Position numbers and translations under genes: made by a program. A model generated the notes under the pieces. The model did no database searches. It was not told the origin of the DNA and saw nothing but the letters and a program-made list of their open reading frames with translations. DNA of 64,000 nt from Epichloe hybrida (Eukaryota; Ascomycota; Sordariomycetes; Hypocreales; Clavicipitaceae), in assembly GCA_019022495.1 (NCBI GenBank), contig JAFEKR010000012.1, positions 62,001 through 126,000 of the forward strand. Direction: 5' to 3'. The first letter of the stretch is position 1. Every line of letters begins with the position of its first letter. Shown here one piece after another: positions 1-11,882 of the stretch.

Positions 1-2012
1 CGTCTTTTGGGTGATGAGGGCTGGCGGTGAAGACATGGTCTTCTTGTGGTAGAGCGTCTGCGATATGAAGTGGTGGAGCTCGACCCATTTGTCGCCCATG
101 AACAGCATGGCCTCGCTGTTGGGACGTTGCCACAGGAAAGCTGTTTGTCCTCGGGATGTGCCTTTGGATGTGCCTTTGGATGTGCCTCGTGGCGCGGGAG
201 GGGAAAAGGCCGTGGTTCCGTCTATCAATGTGTGTGGCACTGAGAAAGCAAGACCCATCAGATTCGCGTCGTAGTCTTCCATGAGCGCCATTCTGGAGTG
301 CAGTCGGTGTAGCAGGGAGTATTTCACGTCTAGTCACGGGAGACTCATGGGTCAGCATGGGTCAGCATGGATCAGCATGGATGTGGCCAAAGACAACCGA
401 CGGCTTTTTGGGAGGGATTGATTGCACAGCAACGCACACGTACATTGAAAGAACTGAGGCGTTATTTCCGTGTGGGGAGCCAATACCAGCACATGGGTGC
501 TGGAAGGGTCAGTAGGCCAGAAGGACTCGACGAAGCGCACGGAGCTGTCCTCCTCATCCAAGGGCTGCCGAGTGATTCGACGGCGGAGTGAAATCAATTG
601 CGGTTGCTGGCCGCCACGGGGAGTCGGGTGAGGCCATTTGAAGTCCTTCAGGAACGACTCCAACAAAGGCTCGACGACGTTGGGCAGCTCAATGGTGATG
701 TTGGGGGTGTGAATGCCGGCAAGGTCCGCCTTGGCAATCGACCGGAGAAGCCGCTCGAGGTTCGCAGTCTTGGTCGGGGTGGCGTGAATGAGAATATCAA
801 ACCGCACCTTGTTCCAGGCTGCGGAAAGAGCATCATCATCATCATCCATCAATCAGCATTGCTCCCGAGACGCAAGGGGGGGGGGGGATGATGGAATGAT
901 GGAATGATGGAAATGCGCCGTACCTGAAAGAGCCAAAGCGTCCAGCTTCGAAATCCACGAGAGGCTCTTGCCGGGACGCTCAGGCAGCTCGATGAGAGCA
1001 GCTTGTGTGGACAGGATCTGGTCGCGGGCCGGGCCAAGAAAATAATCTTCCTCGGCGGTTGTGGAATCTATAAAGACTGCCAGTGGATGAATGTGAGCGT
1101 CGAAGTGATCTGGAGGCCGTTATTGATTCTAGTTAGCGTCAACTATTGCTTTCCAATCTTTGATTCTTTGATTCATGGCCCGTACAAAGTGCTCTTTTGA
1201 TTGCTATCTGAGTGCGGTGCTCAGTTGAGGTTTCATAGTGATCGGGTCGAGCATCTATAGTTTTTTATTTTTATTTATTTCAACTGATTTAGTAAACGTG
1301 GCTTTTTTTTCCTTTGCGTTTCGTTTCTCTTTCTCTTTTTTCCAACATGGCTCAAGCTCAACATACCATGCGTCATGAGCTGACATTCCTTGTCTATGCC
1401 ATTGATCTCGAGTAGCGCCTCGATAGTCAGGTCAGCCACGCCCATGAAAGCAAAGTGAACAAAGTTTCGACGTTCCATGGACATTTCACAGGCCATGGGC
1501 AACAATGTCGAGGCGCTCCTGAGACTCGCCGCAGCGAAGATGACGTTGCGATTCCTCTGCGACGGGCCACCCGCTGCTGAGAAGCGGCGGAGCGTCGATG
1601 GTAGCGCGGGATACCGAATTGGCCCGTCGTACTTGGGCTGATTCTGTCTGACGGGGCCCTCGGGTGTCGTCGGTTCATGAAACGATGCCGCCGATGCCGT
1701 CGATGCCGTCGATGCCGCCTTGGCAGCGTCGGGCGGAGGCTCCCCGGATCGAGAGGAAGGATCCGGGGCTGGAAACGAGGACGAGTTGTTGCGACGGCTG
1801 ACGAGGTAGAAAAGAGCTGCGATGATGAGGCCACACGCCACGACCACGACGCGCCTTCTCCGATACCTCGGCACGCGCCATCTTTTCCACTTGCTGGCGC
1901 CGTGTTTAGCGTGGCCCGGCAGGCTGAGATCGTCGTCCTTTTTGGCCATCTCTTCGTCGTCGTCGTCGTCGTCGTCGTCGCGCCACAGCTGCCATGCCCG
2001 CGACGAGGTCAT
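1..2012 (-). CDS. Fungal 'glycosyltransferase 2'-type type II membrane protein (3' end outside window)
   Basis: Exons complement(<1..329, 444..818, 924..1109, 1367..2012); 512 codons are present and the C terminus lies beyond base 1. The ATG at 2012 opens a short cytoplasmic tail with a run of eight Asp, then a basic stretch (RRRR) and one hydrophobic helix at about residues 55-72, giving a type II membrane topology. The lumenal part continues with RNVIFAAASLRSASTLLPMA, AFIDST-like and LIELPE segments and the block AAWNKVRFDILIHATPTKTA-like, which I recognise from proteins annotated in ascomycetes as 'glycosyltransferase 2'. Exon joins keep frame and restore the conserved HDHFDAHIHPLAVF and FFQYVKYSLL segments. 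Likely a Golgi or ER protein, but its reaction is not known to me and the family name is an annotation label, not a proven activity. It diverges from SYO1 across 396 bp. The Asp run is coded by a GAC-type microsatellite. Confidence 0.7.
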
Positions 2013-2408
2013 CCTGACTTGGTGTGTCGACAGTGCAAAGAGTTGAGGTCTGAAGCAAGAAGCAAGAAGCAGAATGCATGCAGCAGAAGCAGAATGCATG
2101 CAGCAGAATGCAGCAGAATGCAGCATGCAGACGAGGTGCAAGCCGAACCTCGTCTGGCCGGCGCGCCTTCAACAAGGGTAGGTTTCATCAATGGCTACCC
2201 TGTACGGATCCGTAATCCGCACCCACTAGGAGCAACTCCAAAAAAAAAAAAAAAAAAAAGGTCGCCGGCACCACCAGTTCGCCAGCAGTCAGTTGCCGCC
2301 CCGACCACGACCCCGACCCCGACCCCGATGCCTGAGCCGAACTTCATTCGTTGAATCATAGCGAGAAGGACGCGTCCCCTTCATTTATTGAGCATTGAGC
2401 ATTGAGCC
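2013..2408. promoter_or_regulatory. Shared upstream region of the glycosyltransferase-like gene and SYO1
   Basis: A 396-bp divergent intergenic region. It holds a GCAGAATG-rich direct repeat at about 2054-2130 (see repeat entry), one copy of the palindromic element GTACGGATCCGTAA at 2202-2215, an A19 run near 2240-2258, and a CCCCGAC/CCGACC repeat near 2303-2330. No clear TATA box seen for either gene. Confidence 0.5.
2054..2130. repeat. GCAGAATGCATGCAGCAGAA-type direct repeat
   Basis: A 20-bp unit (GCAGAATGCATGCAGCAGAA) occurs twice in succession, followed by further GCAGAATGCA fragments. It lies just upstream of the glycosyltransferase-like start codon, so it would fall in the 5' leader or promoter of that gene. 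Confidence 0.7.
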
Positions 2409-3554
2409 ATGGGCAGGTCACGCCGCAACCGAGGCGGCGCCTCTCAACGACGAGATCCCATTTCAAAGCCCGTCAAACCGCCCTCTGACCCCGAACTGGC
2501 CGCCCTCCGAGAAGCCAAGATCCTGCCCGTCATCCAACATCTCCAGAATGCGGACCCCAAGTCTCGCTCCTCGGCCGCCACCGCCATCACGAACCTCATC
2601 CAAGACACCCGATGCCGCAAGCTGCTCCTGCGCGAACAGATCGTCCACACCCTTCTCACACAGACTCTCACGGATCCCGCTTGGGAAAGCAGAGCTGCCG
2701 GCTGGGGCATACTGCAGGTGCTGGCTCAGGAAGAGGAGGCCGATTTTTGCGTGCACCTGTTCCGGTCCGACGTCCTGACGGCGATTGAGTACGCCGCCAG
2801 GACGGTTGGGGAGAAGCTGTTGTCGAGGGTCCCCGGATTCGCCAAGCTGCCCGGGGGGGAGAGAACAAGCGTTGCTAGCATCACCGCCTCTCTTGTCGCT
2901 CTGCTCACGGCGCTGGCCGAGGCGGGAGATGAGCTCTTGGAGGTCATCTCGTCCAATGCCACCGTGACCGACTTGCTCTTCCTCCTCATCACATATGATG
3001 GCCAAAGCCAAGGCCGGAGCAGCGGCGGCGGCGGCGGCGATGACGCAGGGAACCTCGCCAACCTGCGCCGCGATGCCCTGGCATGCCTTATGATTCTGAC
3101 CGAGGACAACGGCAACCTGGCCGAGAGGCTCGTGGCCAACACCGAGTGCTACCAGTCCCTGTCTGCTCTCAAGAACGAAGTATCCGGCCATGGTGTGCTG
3201 GCATGCGCCACCCTTCACAATGTCTTCGCTGCGCTGGAAACCCTCAAAAACGCGCCCCTTGTTCCCGAGGCCGGCGATGCACTGCTCATACCCACCCTTG
3301 CCAAAACGATTGCGAGAGTGCAGCCCGGCCAGAGTGCCACGAACGGAGGCGAGGGCTGGTCCAACCCAGTCGAGCAGCAGCAACTGGCTCTGGAAACGCT
3401 CGCCTCCATCGGCACCGCCTTGATCTCCGCCAACGCTGACACCTCCTCTGCTCCCCCGGCGGCCAGCAAGGACCAAGGTGCGGCCGAGGCCAACGAAGGC
3501 GACGCGGACATGGACATGGGTGATGCCGAGGGCCAGGATTCGGGCGCAGCAGAG

Positions 3555-3586
<32 letters not shown>

Positions 3587-4499
3587 AGGAAGCGAAGACG
3601 GCGAGATGGACCAAGACGAAATGGAGGCCGACATGGAAATGGTCACGGGCGCAGGCGGTCCCGACGAACAGGACAACATGGACGACACGCCTGTGCTGAA
3701 AGCGCTCCTCGATGCCGCCATGCCCGAGCTCATCCGCATCGCCTCCTTCCAGCCCAGCGACGACGACACCCTCCGTCTCCAAGGCCACGCCCTCTCGGCC
3801 CTCAACAACATGGCCTGGTCCGTCTCGCTAGTCGACTTCTCCGACGCCCAAAACGCGGGCATACAAAAGGCCTGGCTCCCCGTCGGCCGCACCCTCTGGC
3901 AGCAGGTCATCACGCCCATCCTCGCCAGCGACACGGCCGACGTCGACCTCGCCACCCAAGTCACCGGCCTCGCGTGGGCCATCGCCCGCAGCCTCGGCGG
4001 CGGCCACACCCCGCTCCGGGGCGACGAGCACCGCAAATTCATCTCCCTCTACCAGACCACAAAGACGATGATGACGAACCCGCAGCAGGACTCGCAAGAT
4101 CCCTTCCAGCGCCTCGGCGTAAAGTGCGTGGGCGTCCTCGGCCAGCTCGCGCTGCATCCCTGCCCCTCACCCCTGAACCACGAGATCGGCTCCTTCATGA
4201 TGACCCTGCTCGCCGGCCTGCCGGAGACGCCCGCCGCGGATGCCGTAGAGGCCCTCGGGCAGATCTTTGAAATCTACGGCAACGAGGACTTCGCGTACGA
4301 TGCCCAAGTCTTCTGGAAACATGACTTCCTGGCGCATCTCGAGGCGGTGCTGCCCAAGGCGAAAGCCATGGCCAAGAGCGTGGATAAGAAGACGCAGGCT
4401 GAGTTGAGGACCAGAGCGGAGGAGGTGGTGTTGAATTTGACGCGGTTCTTGGCTTACAAGAAGAAGCATCAGCCTCGGAAGGCGGTGAATGCATCTTGA
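2409..4499 (+). CDS. SYO1: SYO1-type symportin (ribosomal protein L5/L11 import chaperone)
   Basis: Intronless, 696 aa. In yeast and Chaetomium, Syo1 binds nascent uL18 (L5) and uL5 (L11), brings both into the nucleus with the importin Kap104, and keeps them soluble until they join 5S rRNA. The N terminus MGRSRRNRGGASQRRD with a nearby Pro/Lys stretch fits the basic N terminus known in the family. The rest is an all-helical ARM/HEAT-type array, beginning LAALREAKILPVIQHLQNAD and ending with VVLNLTRFLAYKKKHQ. A highly acidic loop lies at about residues 382-415 (an unbroken run of 11 Asp, then EGSEDGEMDQDEMEADMEM); the corresponding acidic loop in Syo1 serves L11 binding. Length fits the family. 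The ATG at 2409 is the first in frame and matches the conserved start. It is convergent with MLH1. Confidence 0.9.
3555..3589 (+). repeat. GAC trinucleotide run inside SYO1
   Basis: Consecutive GAC codons encode the poly-Asp core of the SYO1 acidic loop. Exclusive use of one Asp codon shows this is a real microsatellite, so its length may vary between strains. Confidence 0.8.
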
Positions 4500-4911
4500 T
4501 TTTTTTTTTTTTTTTTGGCTATAGTACGGAGTAGATGGGATGTTTTTATTCCACAAAAAAATCATGGGCGGGCAATTTGGATAGGTATGCATGAGACCTG
4601 GGTATATCAAAACAAGTTTTGGAGAAAAGGGAGCAACGAGTCGATTTATCCCATTACATTGCATTGCATTGCATGACGATTGACGATTGACGATGGAGTG
4701 ACATTTTATGACACAAGAGATATTTGATACTCTATTCTATTGAAGCGTGGATTTGTGTGTGAACGTTGCAATTATGTTGTAGCAAAACATGCGCTGACCT
4801 GTGTACGATTTTTTTTTTTTTAAAAAAAAAAAGGACAAATCCCCACATTAATTGTCGTACACACACGGACGGACATTAATCAAGCTCCCAAGCAAATGCA
4901 TCACATCCCAA
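4500..4911. other. Convergent 3' region between SYO1 and MLH1
   Basis: No gene. A T run of about 17 follows the SYO1 stop at once, one TACGGAGTA motif lies at 4525-4533, a GATTGAC triplet repeat near 4677-4693, and a T13-A11 self-complementary block at 4809-4832 sits about 80 bp beyond the MLH1 stop. The last could act in 3' end formation for either strand; that is inference. Confidence 0.5.
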
Positions 4912-7330
4912 TCAGCACCGCTCAAATACACGGTACAAACCCTTCAGGCTCGCCACTTCCAGGATGCCCCCGTTCATGAGGGTCTCGGTGGCCACCAATT
5001 CCGTCTTGAACGCCGGGAAAAATATATTCTCCACCGCCCACCTCACATGCTGCCTTCTCTTCTTCACCTCCGCCGGAACAGTTTCCTCGCTGTCGTGCCC
5101 GGGCACCGGCGGGACGGGCAGTTGCTCCGGCACATGAAACGTCGCCAGCTCCCGCAGAAACGTTGCAAAACAGGCCTTCTCTTCAGTCCAGCGGACGTTG
5201 GGCCCGAGACGTAGCAGAAACCGCGGGAGCTTCGACAACGGAGGCGTGTACCCTTTTACCATGAGGGGGATCGAAATCAACTCTCCCGCCGGGGAAATCT
5301 CCAGCGAAAAGTACTCCTGAAGCATCTCTCTCCGTTCGACAAGCTGGCCGGCCACTTTGTCGACAATGGCGTCCAGGGGGAAGTCGTTGTCCGAGGCATC
5401 GAGGCCTTTCTTCTCGGCTTCGGCGGCTATTCGTAACAGTTTTCGCAGCTCCAGGGCGGGACTGAACCGGATGACGCCAAAATTCCCAAAATCGTTCAAG
5501 CCCAACTGATAGAAATATTCAAAGCACGTATGCCCATAATCAACCAGGAACAATTTGACCCCGCCTTGTATCGCCGCCAGTCTTCTACTATCGTCCACGA
5601 TCCCAACAAATGTGTGTGTGGAGAAAATCTCGGTCAAATCATTATGAATACCCTCGCGTACCTCCTTGCGTAGCTCCTTGATGCTGTTCAGCCTGTAAAC
5701 AGTCGCTCCTCGACCTTCTATTGTCTCATACTCGATATTCTCGGGCACAGCCAGCGGCTCGTCTTCCATGGTGGCCGCCTCCGAAGAACTCTCGCCGGTT
5801 TCCGCACGCGGAAACATTGTAGTTATCTTGCGAGCGTACGTGTCGGTCCGAACCAGGTCGTTTGAATTCCTTCTCTTCTTCCCTGTCACCATGGATATGA
5901 ACTTCGGAGCAGGCTCCTCGTCCTCGCCCGTTGCGTCGGATACTGGCATGGCCCCCGGGAGCAGGGCTTGTGTCCTGAACGTTCGGCTTGTGTCGACACT
6001 CGCCAGCTGTGATTCAAGCTCCGTGCAAACCGCCTGCACAATCTCATCTTCGTTGAGGAAATGGACCTCCCGCTTCGTCGGATGAACATTGACGTCGACG
6101 CGAGCTGGCTCGATCTGGAGACTTAGGTAGATGAAGGGGTGGCCTCCCTTGGGGAGGAAGTTGACATAGGTCTGTTCGAGCGCCTTTTTCAAATGAGAAG
6201 ACTCCACGCTTCGGCTATTGATGAAAAGTAGGAACGTCGTTTTCTTGATGTGGTAATTTGCATTGGTGGCCAGGACATGCGCCCTGAAACCCCAACGATC
6301 ATCTGCGGCTTCGAATTCGACCAGCTCGTTGGCTACACTACTTCCGTAAATCTGTCGAATCCGGTCAGACGTAGTAGACTGGCTCTGAATGGACAAGCTA
6401 CTGGAGGCTTCTCCGGCCTTTTTGCAAGTGAAGCCCACACCTTTGCAGTGGACAGAGTAACGTCCGACCATATCAAGGATCTTATTGAATTCGTCGGCAT
6501 GGGATCGGAACGCTTTCCTACGAGTTGGAATGTTGAAGAACAAGTCCTCTACTGTGATCTGGGTCCCTGGCCGACCTGCCACCGCCTTTGGCTCTACAGG
6601 CTGGCCGGGCTTAGGAGCCGCCAGACGTCCATCCTGATAATGAGCCCGCCATGCCAAGGTTGAATTTTTGGTCTTGGTCGTCACTGATAAATGGGCGATG
6701 TGGCTGATGCTCGCGAGAGCCTCTCCTCGAAATCCATATGTCTCTATAGATGACAGGTCCTCAAAGGCCTTGATTTTGCTCGTGGTATGCCGTTCACACA
6801 GGATAGCCAAATCGTCTTTCTTTTGAAAAAAAAAAATTGTTGGCGGTGGTACTTTGACAGAGAGGACAACACGGAAGAAAGGTAGAGAGGAAAGAAATCC
6901 CCATTCAGGACACACACCTCAATCCCACAGCCATTATCTGTGATTTGAAGAAGCTTCAATCCACCGTCCTTGACGAGAATATCCAAAGCCGTGGAACCAG
7001 CATCAACGGCATTCTCTATCAGCTCCTTGAGAGCATGTACAGGGGCGACAATAATTTCACCTGCTGCAATCTTGTTGACTACATCTGGGTCCAAGGCCTG
7101 TTTTGACGAAGAGATGCGTGTTTAGCAAAAGCCCAGCTGGATTGAGGGCCAAGTCTACGCTCGGAACAGACATTGATGCAGTGCCCCCCCTCCTCCGTTG
7201 GCAATTGTGGAAAACTTACCTTGATACGACGGGCAGGTCGGGGCCCATCGGGTATATCTTCTGCTTTCCGCTTGGTACCCGAAGGGCTGTCGACGTCCAT
7301 GTGGTCCATTTGCTGGCCTGCAGGCTGCAT
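4912..7330 (-). CDS. MLH1: DNA mismatch repair protein MLH1
   Basis: Exons complement(4912..6819, 6918..7097, 7220..7330), 732 aa. MLH1 is the common subunit of the MutL heterodimers that follow MutS binding to mismatches in the nucleus. The GHKL ATPase motifs are all present: [12 protein letters not shown] (residues about 61-72), DNGCGI, and [14 protein letters not shown] after the second intron. The S5/transducer part has [17 protein letters not shown]. The C-terminal half ends in the invariant FERC, the MLH1 signature that completes the PMS1 endonuclease site. Introns are 122 bp and 98 bp; the second has a CAAAAG acceptor instead of YAG, and this join gives [17 protein letters not shown] as expected. 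The start at 7330 gives a short family-typical leader with the basic stretch TKRKAED; a second in-frame Met 7 codons later is possible. Confidence 0.95.
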
Positions 7331-9781
7331 CGGGGCTCAAGATTGGTTGCAATGGCATCCGCATCCCCACTGGCTGAAGCTGTTAGCATCAGACATGTGG
7401 CATGAGGTCAGGCAGAAGAGGGAGGGCATGCGCAAATACTTGATGCACCCCCGTTCACAGCCTTGAAACCGAGCAGAGGAGTAAAGTATTGTATGCGCAA
7501 CCACGGGTTGTCAATACTCCAGTGGGGTCGAGGTCGAGGTCGAAGACATGCAAATCTTTGACTGACTCCACGCCAAAACTTGGTGGTTTGGACGTGCGAA
7601 GTGCATCGCGAAGGCACGTGACTCTCTCTCGGGTTTTCCTTTATTCCGCTCGGCCTGATCCTGATTCTGAACAGGAGCTGAGAGTTGGTCCATCCCACCG
7701 GTCAATGAATGAATGAATGGACTGACACGGCTCCTCCGGCCCCGTCCGCCCAATCGGAACCACACTGAGTCAGCCCCCTCGTCGCTGCGTCGCTGCATGT
7801 GTCTGTCTGGTGGAGCCTGTACATACATTCATGTAGTCCGTAGTCCCGTAGTCCCGTACATAGTCCGTACATGCACATGTGCTTGTGCATGCCGGCAAGG
7901 GAAGTTCAGTTTATACATAATAACACGGCGACATCCGGCCAACCCAAGCCAAGCCCGACGTTCTCCCTCGCCCTGCTCAACGTCATCGGAGGAGACAGAG
8001 AGCAGCCCCCAACCAACCGTCCCAGGATGCCATGATACCAGGTTGCCAGGTGGTGCCAGGTGGTGCCAAGTGTTCGGTGTTATTAGGTTGTCAGGTGCCA
8101 GACCAGGGCACCGGCGCAAATCGATGCAGATGGCGCCAGACACCGCGTTACCCACGGCGGATTTCTCCAGGGAATCAGGCCAGTCGCAAATCTCGAGCCA
8201 TACAATCAATGTAACTGCCGTGATACATAGGCCCCAGGAGACAAGGCCGAAAAACAGGGATCAAGGAGATGGATTAGGAAATCCGTAAAAAAATTAAAAT
8301 TAAAATTAAAAAAATTCCCCGTCCTTTCCAGGCGAAATCAATCAAACTCCTCACCCTGGCCTCGCCTTCCTCATCCCGGCAAGCCAACAAGTGAAGACGT
8401 TGGAACGTCGCAACGGTTTCTCTTCAACGCCATCTTCTCCGTAATGTATACATTTAGTCTGATCTGCAAGTATTACCACCCCCACGCACGGTGAACCCCC
8501 CGCCCCCTTTTCCCTCCTCGGGACACACACACACACACACCGCACACACCCTTGGTTGGTACACATGTACGGAGTACATATGACATGAATGTGAATGGGC
8601 TGGGAAACCCGACCGACCGATAGCCGTAGAATTTGCGTGCGACGTCTTCGATCCCATCTGCCGAGCTCAAAAAAAGAGAGGAACCTACCTAATCCGTAGA
8701 ACCAATCAATCCCAAGCACATACAGTACATGTAGTTTGAACCAGTTCCCTTTGAGAAATCCTCGGCGACTGGGTCCATAATTCGTATTGACAAGGACCGT
8801 TGTCTGACCAAGAGAAGAAGATTACGGGAGAGTTGGCTTGTCGTGTGTACGGATCCGTACATACGGACTACACACAATCAAAAAAGAACATCTCCGCGGG
8901 TTCCAATGCCGCCTTTCTACGGAGTACGGATTAGGCCATCCATCTCGCGAGCACGCGCGGACACGATAAAGACACCTCGGGTGCGGGTGCGACTCCCTGA
9001 AAGCTTCGTTGCTTTTGCGTTTTCGTCCATGTAGTCCGTACATACCCACCTTCTCTTCAGCGTGTTGCATGCTTTCTGAACCAAGGCTTCATCAGCTTTT
9101 GATATTCCGGCACGCCGCATCATGGAGAATCATCTGGTTGTGCCATGTAGATAAACATTGGGCATTGTTTCTATATGCAGACACGTTCTTAATTCAAAGC
9201 AAGTGTTGGCACGTAAGATGAAAGTAAATTAAAAAAGGTAGATATGCTATCGATTCATCGAATACTAGAAAATAACCTCCTTTGGTCCCTCAACTTCCTG
9301 GGTATAGCGTCCCTAATGACTGTGAATGTCCAAACTCTCCTCTGTGTCGCCACCGTCAACATTCAACTCTATTCTATTCTATTATACACGACGCCGACGG
9401 TCCTTGTAGCATAGGGGGCCTCTCTCCGGGAGCCTCGTCAGTTTGCCCCCATGACTACCATACCTTGCTAACCAGATTTCAAACGGCGAAATGTTTGCAA
9501 GCGATGACGACAAAATAAGAAACAAAAAATGAGAGTAAATCATGTGTATGATTAGGTTTGATATTGACTTGAGAAACAAGAATCCTCCGCTCGTCCCCTC
9601 CATTCTCTTTGCAAACGTCCATGTCCATCCCATGTCCGCGAGCCAACGTTGAGCCAAAGTCGGTCTGAATCCTCGCACTTGGAAAAGATGATGTTGCAGC
9701 GAAGCGAGTTTGAAATTGGAAACGCTGGACGAAAATAGTACAATGACCCACCCATCTGTTCGACTCATCGTCGCCCATTGC
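7331..9781. other. Intergenic region, MLH1 upstream to Zn2Cys6 regulator downstream
   Basis: No supported gene. Open frames here are short, low in complexity and unlike known proteins. It holds an AC dinucleotide run at 8522-8540, TACGGAGTA-type motifs at 8567-8577 and 8918-8934, a perfect GTACGGATCCGTAC palindrome at 8847-8860, and several isolated TCCGTACAT words (about 7850-7870 and 9030-9040). The part next to 9781 is presumably the 3' UTR of the regulator. Confidence 0.5.
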
Positions 9782-9797
9782 TCATCGTCGCCCATTG
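9764..9797. repeat. Abutting 17-bp tandem duplication at a stop codon
   Basis: CTCATCGTCGCCCATTG occurs twice head to tail (9764-9780 and 9781-9797). The right copy holds the last codons and stop of the Zn2Cys6 gene; the left copy lies in its 3' UTR. Confidence 0.9.
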
Positions 9798-11882
9798 TCG
9801 CGAGGCCTGAACGGCTCTTCCGAGTCCCCCAATAGGCCACCAATGGCAAGACGTTTGGATCTTTCGCCATAGCCGCCGGTCGGTACTCCTGACGAAACTG
9901 TTTGAATGGGCTGTGGTCGTATGGGCGGAAGCTGAAAGCTCGATTGAGAATCGGAAGGCTTGCGCGCGTTTGATTCTTCCGCAATTCCACGATACGGTAG
10001 GCCTTCTGGCAGCTGCTTGTCGTGCGTGCACTGAAATGACTGGGACCTTCCAGCTTGACCGAAGCCGTGGCCTGTGAAAACCGAAGGTCGGGAAGACTGG
10101 CCGGGAGAGGGATTCTCACGCTGAAGGGTTGCCGTATGAAGGTGCTCACCGCCCGGGCGAGCTTTGACCGGATCGAAAGGTATGCGCTGAGCGAACATGG
10201 TCTCAGGGCTCATTCGCTGATATGATGATGCTGACCGACTCCCTTGCGCATTCATGACAGACGGGGCGTGCTGTGCGTGCTGTGCGTGTTGTGGTGGAGG
10301 AGGCCTCGTGGGTAATGTCAGTAACAGCACGATGAAGTAGAACGACCCTTCCTTGGCAAGCCCTGCACGGATGGCCAAGGGTCTTGTAAATCTGCCGGCA
10401 CCGACAAATGCGAGATGGTCTTGAAAACTGAGCGGGAACCGCCCAAAGTCCTCCATGGCGAAGCCCAGCCCTTGTATACTCTGAGAGCCACGTCCCAGAA
10501 TTGGAGGAAGATAGTTTGGTTCTCTCCTCCTCTGCTCATTGTTGAAATAAGAATAAATAGCCGAGATTTTTTCAAGTTCGGCTGGCAAAACGATGTCACC
10601 CAGACTCCTTCCCGCCATGTTTGGCAAACCAAGGATATCCCAAAACGGCATGGATCCTTTGATAAAGTCAAGACTCATGTTCAGGTAGGCGACGGGTTCT
10701 TGTGAGCTACTGGTGGCAGACAGAGGAGTATTGTAGCTGTTTGCATCAGAAGACGGGTGCGCCGACTCGCCTGATCTAGCTGAGAACCCACGGCCTGCTG
10801 CAATGCCCGAGGCACGGGATGACGTGTGCCGTTGATAATGCTCGTCGAATGAACCGGGACCACTGGAAGGATGAATGTCTACAGGGCGTCGGGGGGACAT
10901 ATCGCGAGAATGTGCATGTGTCTGACGAATATTGTCAAACCGCGTGTCTCTGTCGTCTCGAAGTCGGGGTCTTCCTCGTTTTTTGTGCTGTACGTCCACG
11001 CAAGCATCCTCCTTGCCGTTGCTTATACATCTTGAACATGGCCGCTGTGCTATACAAATTTGTTAGCGATTTCGTCTCCTCTCCATTAGGCCAATCTCGA
11101 CCCCTTTCTACTAGCTATCAAAATAAATCAACTTACCATCACACCTAGAAAGAAAAGATACTGTTAACACCAATAAACCACACATTTCAAGACTGAATGC
11201 AAGGAGAGTAAATAGAAAGGGCTTACCTGAGATGAGCTCTCTTGCAAGGCACACATGCAGACGCAACATGGCCCTTGGTTTTCCTTTGAGCTTTTGGTGA
11301 TCTGACGGCTTGGCTGTCTGCACAAGTAGACGCACCAGACTGACCTAGTTCAGCGCCTGATCTTGAGCCGGCAGCAGCTGCTACTGCTGCAGAGTGCTGA
11401 GGGCTCTGACCCTGATTCATCCCGTGCTGCGGTTCATGAAGCAAATATTTATTTGGGTGGGCGACTGGTCCTCGATAACTGCAAGGGCGCTCCATTGCTG
11501 GTCTTTGCGGATATGAGCTAGGGAAAATCGCGGGTGGCATTGGTGCCTGTGGAGGTGGTAACTGCAGTCGGACATCGAAAGGTCGCTTTGTCGAGTAGAC
11601 ATCTTCGACGCTCTCTGCCGAGAAAGTACTGGAACCTCGACTCGGATTGTAGAGCTCTCGAGGGTCATTTGTCGGCACGGTCGGCGCGGTCGGCGCCGTG
11701 TCCATGGGAGGAGATGGATATGCCCGCGTACGAGCAGATATATCTGCTCTTGCACCTTGGGTCTCCCAAGCCAAGTTTCGATCCGAGTTGTGATCTGGAA
11801 ACAGAAGGCTAGGGCAAGGGCTCAGTAGCGATGAAGATGTATCCAATGGCCTGGTTCTTGACAACATGGATGGAGTATCCAT
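9782..11882 (-). CDS. Zn(II)2Cys6 transcription factor with PAS-like region
   Basis: Exons complement(9782..11049, 11137..11144, 11227..11882), 643 aa with this start. After a disordered Ser/Pro/Gln-rich N terminus comes one binuclear zinc cluster with spacing CX2CX6CX5CX2CX8C (ACVPCKRAHLRCD, then RPCSRCISNGKEDAC), then the basic KKRGRPRLRDD. A PAS-like segment follows (DFIKGSMPFWDILGLP, EDFGRFPLSFQDHLAF, GSFYFIVLLLTLP), then a disordered tail. The middle exon is only 8 nt and codes for part of Arg, Cys, Asp and the first base of Ala; without it the finger is broken. The AHLRCD finger plus PAS resembles the family that includes Ert1/Rds2/Gsm1-like regulators, but I cannot name the orthologue. 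The start is uncertain: the frame stays open upstream of 11882 (IYDQIARLGEPD) to a possible acceptor near 11960, so an extra 5' exon may exist. Confidence 0.8.

Noticed and set aside
2463..3788. A 441-codon open frame on the minus strand
   Set aside because: It is fully antisense to SYO1, Gly/Val/Gln-rich with no domain, and arises from the GC-rich codon use of the real gene.
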